A stretch of DNA of 9,719 bases from JABIEQ01 sp964516055. GTDB taxonomy: Bacteria > Patescibacteriota > Patescibacteriia > Magasanikbacterales > UBA922. Position 1 is the first letter of the stretch. Every line of letters begins with the position of its first letter. The notes beneath the pieces are model-generated. The model saw nothing but the letters and a program-made list of their open reading frames with translations. It had not been told where the DNA came from and made no database searches. The position numbers and the translations under genes were made by a program. Shown piece after piece: positions 5,044 to 9,719 of this stretch. The stretch spans positions 1 to 9,719 of the forward strand of contig CAZEYK010000044.1 of assembly GCA_964516055.1 (NCBI GenBank). The letters are read 5' to 3'.

Positions 5044-5769
5044 TCAAATTGATTTACCCATAAATACATTTTCCAAAACACCACTTTCAAAAAGTTTTTG
5101 CGAATCATCTTTTGCAACAATGTTTCCTTTATCTAAAACATAACCACGATTGGCAATATCAAGCAAAAATGTAATGTTGTGTTCAACAACCAAAATTGCC
5201 GTTTTATGTTTTTTGTTTATTTCCTTAATCTTCATAAAAACTTCTTTCACGATTTTTGGGGCAAGACCAAGAGATGGTTCGTCAAGAAGTAGCACTTTTG
5301 GTTCAGTCATCAACCCTCGAGCCAAAGCAAGCATTTGCTGCTGCCCACCAGAAAGCGTTCCCGCTTTAGCAGTACGCCTTTGATTCAATACCGGAAAAAT
5401 TTTCATCACTTCAACAATTCGTCTTTTCAAATCCGTTTTATCGCTTACAATAAAACCGCCTATCTCCAAATTTTCTTCAATTGTTAAGTGACTAAATACC
5501 CGTCGACCTTGAGGGACAAAAGAAATACCTCTTTGTACAACTTCATGGGAAACTGGGATAATCTTTTTTCCTTGCCATAAAACGTTTCCTGAATGAATCA
5601 ACTCCAAGCCAAAAATCGTTTTGAGTATCGTTGATTTACCCGCACCATTTGGTCCAATCAACGCCACAATTTCTCCTTCATCAAGTGAAATATCCACGCC
5701 ATCAAGCGCCTTTACTCCGCCGTAGTGAACTGAAATATTCTGAAGTTGTAGTAAAATTTCTTTTTCCAT
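5044..5769 (-). CDS. livF: Branched-chain amino acid-type ABC transporter ATP-binding protein LivF
   Basis: This 241-residue ATPase of the HAAT importer couples ATP hydrolysis to uptake on the cytoplasmic face, as a heterodimer with LivG. Motifs: Walker A GPNGAGKST (39-47), Q-loop FVPQGRRVFSHLTIEENL (84-101) with the PQGR wording typical of LivF, signature LSGGQQQ (139-145), Walker B VLLLDEP (159-165), D-loop SLGLAP (166-171) and switch histidine in VEHN (His197). All catalytic residues are present and length is normal. It is the last gene of the operon, 9 bases after the livG stop. It stops at TGA, 57 bases from the convergent TrmB gene; that gap has no strong terminator, only a weak AACTG/CAGTT pairing. 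Confidence 0.95.
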   Translation of the reverse strand: MEKEILLQLQNISVHYGGVKALDGVDISLDEGEIVALIGPNGAGKSTILKTIFGLELIHSGNVLWQGKKIIPVSHEVVQRGISFVPQGRRVFSHLTIEENLEIGGFIVSDKTDLKRRIVEVMKIFPVLNQRRTAKAGTLSGGQQQMLALARGLMTEPKVLLLDEPSLGLAPKIVKEVFMKIKEINKKHKTAILVVEHNITFLLDIANRGYVLDKGNIVAKDDSQKLFESGVLENVFMGKSI

Positions 5770-5778
5770 ATGTATTAA

Positions 5779-6513
5779 TTACTCACCAACATACGCTTTA
5801 ATAACTTCTCTTTTTTCCAAAACAGATTCTGGAGAACCTTCCGCCAATAAGGTGCCCTCGTCCATGATAAAAACATAATCACAAAGCTCCCGAATCAAAC
5901 CTATATCATGTTCAATCAAAACAATCGTTTTATGTTCCTGAATTAACTCTTGAAAAACGCTAGAAACAATTTTCCTCATCTCTGGAAAAAGTCCGGCAAA
6001 TGGTTCATCAAAAAAATAAATCTCTGCCTTCATAGCTAATGTTCGAGCAATCTCCAACAATTTCCTCTGACCGTAGGAAAGATTGATAGCCAACTGATTT
6101 CTCTTTTCCCAAAGATCAACTTTTTTCAAAACCTCCTCAGAAATTTTATAATGATATTTAGTGTATTTTTCAAAAAGGGAAATAAAAACATTTCTCTTGG
6201 TTACGACAACCAAAATGTTATCCAACACTGTCATTTGTTCAAACAGCCGGACATTCTGAAAGGTACGAGTAATACCATAAAAATAAGCTTGATGTGGCGA
6301 TATTCTTGTAATTTTTTTTGTTTCCTCCACAATAATTTCTCCGCTATCCATTTCTAGAACACCACTCAAAAGATTAATGAGTGTTGTTTTTCCAGAACCA
6401 TTTGGTCCAATAATACCGGTAATGTTACCTTTCTCAATCCCAATGGAAAGCCTATCAACGGCATAAACACCTCCAAATTGCTTGACTAACTGTTTTGTCT
6501 CAATAATTTTCAT
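5779..6513 (-). CDS. livG: Branched-chain amino acid-type ABC transporter ATP-binding protein LivG
   Basis: This 244-residue ATPase is the partner of LivF. Motifs: Walker A GPNGSGKTT (36-44), Q-loop ITRTFQNVRLF (81-91, the TFQN wording being typical of LivG), signature LSYGQRKLLEIAR (145-157), Walker B IYFFDEP (165-171), D-loop FAGLFPEM (172-179) and switch histidine in IEHD (His202). All key residues are intact. Family LivG proteins are often slightly longer. The ATG overlaps the livM stop by 4 bp (ATGA), which points to coupled translation of permease and ATPase. Confidence 0.95.
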   Translation of the reverse strand: MKIIETKQLVKQFGGVYAVDRLSIGIEKGNITGIIGPNGSGKTTLINLLSGVLEMDSGEIIVEETKKITRISPHQAYFYGITRTFQNVRLFEQMTVLDNILVVVTKRNVFISLFEKYTKYHYKISEEVLKKVDLWEKRNQLAINLSYGQRKLLEIARTLAMKAEIYFFDEPFAGLFPEMRKIVSSVFQELIQEHKTIVLIEHDIGLIRELCDYVFIMDEGTLLAEGSPESVLEKREVIKAYVGE

Positions 6514-7376
6514 AACTTATATTCACCTATTACCCCTTGCGGCCGATAAAGCATAAGTAAAATTAAAATTATTCCATATACTACTTGTCGCATTTGAGCT
6601 TCAATACCAGAAGGGAAACCAACAAAACGCAAAATTTCTGGGAGAAGTATCAAAAATAACGCACCTAAAAGCGAACCACGGAGGTTAGCAAGTCCACCCA
6701 AAATGATAATGACGAGAATAAACATTGATTCCTGAAGCTGAAAGCTGGAAGGGTCAATAAACGTAATGTAGGAAGCAAAGAGAGAACCCGCAACCGCCGC
6801 CATCGCAGAAGAAATAACAAAAATGATAAGTTTAAAATACAATGTATTGTAACCAAAAACAGAAATAGCAATTTCATCTTCGCGAATTGCTTTCAATACT
6901 CGACCAAAAGAAGAATTAACAACAAAACGCGAGAAAAAATACACCAAAAATAAAAATATAAAAGAAAGAACCAAAAAATTAAAATTGTTTGCAAAGTTTA
7001 TGCCAAATAATTCTGGTTTAGGAATTCCAGAAATACCCAGAGGACCCATTGTTAAATTTTGCCAATTTAAAAAGATAGCAAAGACAATCGTATTAAATCC
7101 AAATGTGCCAAGGGCATAATAATCACCTTTAAACTTAGACAAAACTACGCCGATGAGTGAACTTACTACCACCGCTATTACAATTCCAAAAATCAAAGAA
7201 CTAAAAAATCCAATATCACTTTTTGTCAAAAAAATTGCAGTAGTATATGCACCAACACCAAAAAAAGCAGCGTGAGTTACGGACAAAAGACCCGTATATC
7301 CCACAACTAAATTCAAACTCACGCCTAAAATAGCATAAATGGAAAATAAAATGGCTAAATGAATTAGATACTCCAT
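6510..7376 (-). CDS. livM: Branched-chain amino acid-type ABC transporter permease LivM
   Basis: This 288-residue polytopic membrane protein has about 8-9 hydrophobic segments and forms the translocation pore with LivH. Family marks are LVVGYTGLLSVTHAAFFGVG near residues 23-42, the cytoplasmic coupling loop LKAIREDEIAISVFGYN (about 161-177), DPSSF and ILGGLANLRGSLLGA late in the protein, and the C-terminal YRPQGV. It starts 1 base after the livH stop and overlaps livG by 4 bp, so expression is tightly coupled. Nothing is missing; it is short compared with Gram-negative LivM (about 400 residues), which carry an N-terminal extension. Confidence 0.93.
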   Translation of the reverse strand: MEYLIHLAILFSIYAILGVSLNLVVGYTGLLSVTHAAFFGVGAYTTAIFLTKSDIGFFSSLIFGIVIAVVVSSLIGVVLSKFKGDYYALGTFGFNTIVFAIFLNWQNLTMGPLGISGIPKPELFGINFANNFNFLVLSFIFLFLVYFFSRFVVNSSFGRVLKAIREDEIAISVFGYNTLYFKLIIFVISSAMAAVAGSLFASYITFIDPSSFQLQESMFILVIIILGGLANLRGSLLGALFLILLPEILRFVGFPSGIEAQMRQVVYGIILILLMLYRPQGVIGEYKL

Positions 7377-7377
7377 A

Positions 7378-8244
7378 CTATTTATTCATAATTCCACGAG
7401 GACGGAAAATTAAAAAAACAATCAAAAGTGCAAACGAAATAGCATCTTTCCATTCACCAGATATTTTCCAAATGCCTAGATTTTCCACAAATCCCAAAAG
7501 AAATGCCCCCAAAACTCCACCGTAAATATTACCAATTCCACCAACAATGGAAGCAATAACACCTTTAAGCAATAAATTTAATCCCATGTTTGGTTCAATA
7601 CCTACATCAAAACCAACCAAAATCCCGGTAAATCCAGCAATTGCCGAGCCAATGAAAAAAACATAACCAATAATTTTGTTAGTATCTATCCCAATAATCC
7701 GCGCCATTTCTTCATCCTCGCTGATAGCCCGTACAGCTTTACCAAATTGCGTTTTATAAAGAAGAATGACAAGTCCAAGCATAACTAAAACAGCAGATAC
7801 TAAAATAACCAATTGCGTCTGTGTTATGATACCACCAAAAATTGTAAACAATTTTTGTGTAGTCACATTTTGTGGAAACATTTTAAATTTGCTGGAAAAA
7901 AGAATTGCTATAATAGCCTGTAAAGAAGTCATAGCTCCAAGCGATGCAACAAACAACACATTGTTTGACGCTTTGCGCCTACGAAGAGGAAGATAAATAA
8001 ATTTATCCAAAGCAAAACCGGAAAACCCCGCAAAAGCTACCCCCAAAATAATAGCAACATAAATAGATACTCCTAAAGTTTCGGAAAAATAAAATACCGA
8101 ATAGCCGCCGATTGCTGCCATTATGCCATGAGCCAAATTAAAAAATTTTGTCGCACCGTAAATAAGATTAAAACCAAGTACTACGAGAAAATAAATTGCT
8201 CCGGCAATAATACTATTCAAAATAAGTTGTGGCAGTATATTCAT
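7378..8244 (-). CDS. livH: Branched-chain amino acid-type ABC transporter permease LivH
   Basis: This 288-residue polytopic permease has the LivH hallmarks: GFNLIYGATKFFNLAHG near residues 24-40, the coupling loop VRAISEDEEMARIIGID (about 172-188), a long conserved GLNLLLKGVIASIVGGIGN run and the C-terminal IFRPRGI. It pairs with LivM. It is the first gene after the livK-livH hairpin, with only a weak AGGTAA about 13 bases before the ATG. Length and topology are normal. The specific cargo (Leu/Ile/Val, other amino acids, amides or urea) cannot be told from the permease alone. Confidence 0.93.
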   Translation of the reverse strand: MNILPQLILNSIIAGAIYFLVVLGFNLIYGATKFFNLAHGIMAAIGGYSVFYFSETLGVSIYVAIILGVAFAGFSGFALDKFIYLPLRRRKASNNVLFVASLGAMTSLQAIIAILFSSKFKMFPQNVTTQKLFTIFGGIITQTQLVILVSAVLVMLGLVILLYKTQFGKAVRAISEDEEMARIIGIDTNKIIGYVFFIGSAIAGFTGILVGFDVGIEPNMGLNLLLKGVIASIVGGIGNIYGGVLGAFLLGFVENLGIWKISGEWKDAISFALLIVFLIFRPRGIMNK

Positions 8245-8279
8245 TTTACGTTATATTACCTATTTCATTGAATATTCTC

Positions 8280-8316
8280 AAATAAAATTGCCTCGCAAAA
8301 CGAGGCAATTTTATTT
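8280..8316. terminator. Perfect 16-bp intrinsic terminator hairpin between livK and livH
   Basis: AAATAAAATTGCCTCG (8280-8295) pairs perfectly with CGAGGCAATTTTATTT (8301-8316) around the loop CAAAA. On the minus strand, in the livK-to-livH direction, the GC-rich base of the loop is followed by a T-rich arm, as in intrinsic terminators. It begins 20 bases after the livK stop. Partial read-through would give more binding protein than permease, a common arrangement in ABC importers; the stem is symmetric, so it could also work in the other direction. Confidence 0.8.
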
Positions 8317-8335
8317 CAAACATACGAAAGAATTT

Positions 8336-9433
8336 CTAGTTAGCAACAGTAACAGGTTTTCCATCTGTTATCATACGGACAGCTGCTTTTGAGACAACAA
8401 TACCATCTTCGTTAACACTTAAAGTACCAAGCGCACCACTGAAATTTGTAATATTCATTAATTCATTTACTACTTGGTCACTTGTAGGTTTTGATGTACC
8501 TTCAACCTTTTCATTAGCAGCAACTATCAAATTAAAAATATCGTATGCATTAGCCGCTCCCAGTGTTGGAGACTTGCCGGTTTTAGCATTGAACTTGCTA
8601 ATAAAATCTGCTGTTGGATCAGCGGAATTGATATACCATTCTCCCTCAAAAAGAACTAATTGCTCGCTAAGCTCAAAAGACTCTATAGATGTGATTGGTG
8701 TAGATATTCCTGCCTCTTTCATCTGCTTAACTAATATCTCTAATTCCGGTGAAAATGCCAGTAACAAGTAAATATCAGCCTCACTATCTTTTACTTTAGC
8801 GATGGTAGTCCTAAAATCTTTTTCACCAAAGTTGAACACTTGATCAGTCACTATTTCAATCCCAGTACCTTTTAATTGTTCTTTCAAATCGGCTATTACA
8901 GCGGCAGCTCCTTGTGCATTTCCTTCGAATATTCCAAGTTTTTTAATTCCTCTTCGTTGTAATTCTGCAATAAACACTTTATTTTCTTCAGATGGAGGTG
9001 TCCAGTGAATAAAGTTATATTTACCTTTTGCCACATTAGGATCTGACGCTATACCAAAATGAACAATGTTATTTTGTTCTGCAATTGGCGCAACTACATT
9101 TCCCGTTACGGAACTAAAAGTCACAAACGCATCAACAGTATCTGCGCTTAACAGCTTATAGGAAGCGCTTGCAGACATCTTCGCATCCAATTGGTCATCC
9201 TCAAATATTACTTCATATTTATTTTTTGTATCACCCAAATTTTCCTTGGCTATTAAAATAGCATCTCGTATACCTTCGCCCATAAAAGCAAGATCCCCTG
9301 TCAATGGCGCAACCACGCCTATTTTAATCGTTGTTTCTGAAACTTCTTTCGGGCTTCTTAATACAAAGTAGCCAATTACCACAATAGCAACGACCACAAT
9401 TACTCCAATAACCCGTTTTGCCGATTGACTCAT
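8336..9433 (-). CDS. livK: Branched-chain amino acid-type ABC transporter substrate-binding protein (LivK-like), membrane-tethered
   Basis: This 365-residue type I periplasmic-binding-fold protein captures the cargo outside the membrane and delivers it to LivHM. After an N-terminal hydrophobic segment (about 7-26) the mature domain starts with TIKIGVVAPLTGDLAFMGEG (35-54), the classic LivJ/LivK opening. Later come a ligand-loop-like FSSVTGNVVAPIAEQ and a C-terminal ANAYDIFNLI helix. There is no lipobox cysteine after the hydrophobic segment, so it is probably fixed by an uncleaved anchor rather than as a lipoprotein. The annotated ATG has no Shine-Dalgarno. Cargo is unproven: the fold also serves amides and urea. 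It is the first gene of the operon and is followed by a strong terminator hairpin. Confidence 0.9.
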   Translation of the reverse strand: MSQSAKRVIGVIVVVAIVVIGYFVLRSPKEVSETTIKIGVVAPLTGDLAFMGEGIRDAILIAKENLGDTKNKYEVIFEDDQLDAKMSASASYKLLSADTVDAFVTFSSVTGNVVAPIAEQNNIVHFGIASDPNVAKGKYNFIHWTPPSEENKVFIAELQRRGIKKLGIFEGNAQGAAAVIADLKEQLKGTGIEIVTDQVFNFGEKDFRTTIAKVKDSEADIYLLLAFSPELEILVKQMKEAGISTPITSIESFELSEQLVLFEGEWYINSADPTADFISKFNAKTGKSPTLGAANAYDIFNLIVAANEKVEGTSKPTSDQVVNELMNITNFSGALGTLSVNEDGIVVSKAAVRMITDGKPVTVAN

Positions 9434-9495
9434 ACATGTATGATAAAAAATAGTGTTAACAATGGTATACGATCTTATAAAAAAATCACATCGTT

Positions 9496-9524
9496 AAAAT
9501 ACATCTTTCCTTTGATTTATACAA
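9496..9524 (-). promoter_or_regulatory. Candidate promoter of the liv operon
   Basis: On the minus strand, TTGTAT (9524-9519), 17 bp, TATTTT (9501-9496) is the best-spaced candidate between the tRNA gene and livK. It would give a leader of about 55 bases. A second possibility is TATCAT just before the ATG, giving a leaderless message, but it lacks a good -35. Neither is strong, and the leader shows no T-box or other riboswitch-like fold that I can recognise. Confidence 0.3.
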
Positions 9525-9559
9525 GAAAATTTATATATATAACATAACTTTTTTCTACG

Positions 9560-9646
9560 CGGAGAGGAGGAGATTCGAACTCCTGAAGGACTTTCACCCT
9601 TACCGCCTTTCCAAGGCGGCGCACTAGACCACTATGCGACCTCTCC
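9560..9646 (-). tRNA. tRNA-Ser (anticodon GGA)
   Basis: On the minus strand the acceptor GGAGAGG (9646-9640) pairs with CCTCTCC (9567-9561), with a G discriminator at 9560. The anticodon stem CCGCC/GGCGG (9619-9615, 9607-9603) encloses the loop TTGGAAA with anticodon GGA (9612-9610), reading UCC and UCU. A long variable arm with AAGG/CCTT pairing and the T-arm AGGAG-TTCGAAT-CTCCT confirm a class II serine tRNA. CCA is not encoded. The gene lies upstream of livK on the same strand; 9647-9719 beyond it shows nothing I can support. Confidence 0.95.
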
Positions 9647-9719
9647 ATTGAATTGTTTCATTATGTAAAATAAAAAATAGTTCCTCCGTCCAAATACAAA
9701 AAGAAAAACCAATACGACA

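Noticed and set aside
9434..9559. T-box or amino-acid riboswitch ahead of livK
   Set aside because: No T-box sequence, no specifier-loop fold and no terminator/antiterminator pair can be seen in this short AT-rich leader.
1..9719. Alternative genetic code (UGA as glycine)
   Set aside because: Several genes end cleanly at TGA with family-typical C-termini and 4-bp ATGA overlaps (GIY-YIG/engB and livM/livG).

Overview
The window looks like a low-GC (roughly 35-40% by eye) chromosome segment from a small-genome bacterium, most likely a member of the Candidate Phyla Radiation / Patescibacteria. This is an inference. It rests on the mix of a TrmB-type regulator, a stand-alone GIY-YIG protein, almost no Shine-Dalgarno motifs outside two genes, a promoter placed for a near-leaderless mRNA, and short membrane-anchored proteins of unknown family. 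TGA is used as a normal stop (ends of the GIY-YIG, livM and livF genes), so the UGA=Gly code of Gracilibacteria/SR1 does not apply.

Layout. (1) Positions 1-528, minus strand: the N-terminal half of the ribosome-assembly GTPase EngB/YihA, preceded in the same transcription unit by a GIY-YIG protein; the two overlap by 4 bp (ATGA). (2) Positions 570-631: a repeat-rich divergent promoter region. (3) Positions 641-3137, plus strand: three genes (membrane-anchored protein, protein-kinase-like protein, HIT-domain protein) separated by two related hairpin elements that resemble integron attC sites. The boundaries of the first unit are inverted copies of each other (641-658 and 1302-1319, 16 of 18 bases), which integron cassette biology would predict. 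No integrase is in the window. (4) Positions 3138-3974: a GC-richer two-gene operon on the minus strand encoding small cysteine-containing proteins that I do not recognise. It has strong Shine-Dalgarno sites and ends near a large hairpin and a cluster of palindromes. (5) Positions 4141-4986: a TrmB-family transcriptional regulator with a near-consensus promoter (TTGACA, 17 bp, TATAGT) that ends about 10 bases before the likely ATG. (6) Positions 5044-9433, minus strand: a complete branched-chain-amino-acid-type (HAAT) ABC importer in the order livK-livH-livM-livG-livF, with a perfect 16-bp terminator hairpin between livK and livH. (7) Positions 9560-9646, minus strand: tRNA-Ser (anticodon GGA).

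How it fits together. The importer operon encodes every part needed for uptake: a membrane-tethered binding protein, two permeases and two ATPases. The hairpin after livK probably keeps binding-protein output above permease output. The TrmB gene is convergent with the importer and could regulate it or something else. The cassette-like block is separate from these housekeeping and transport functions and looks like an accessory insertion next to engB.
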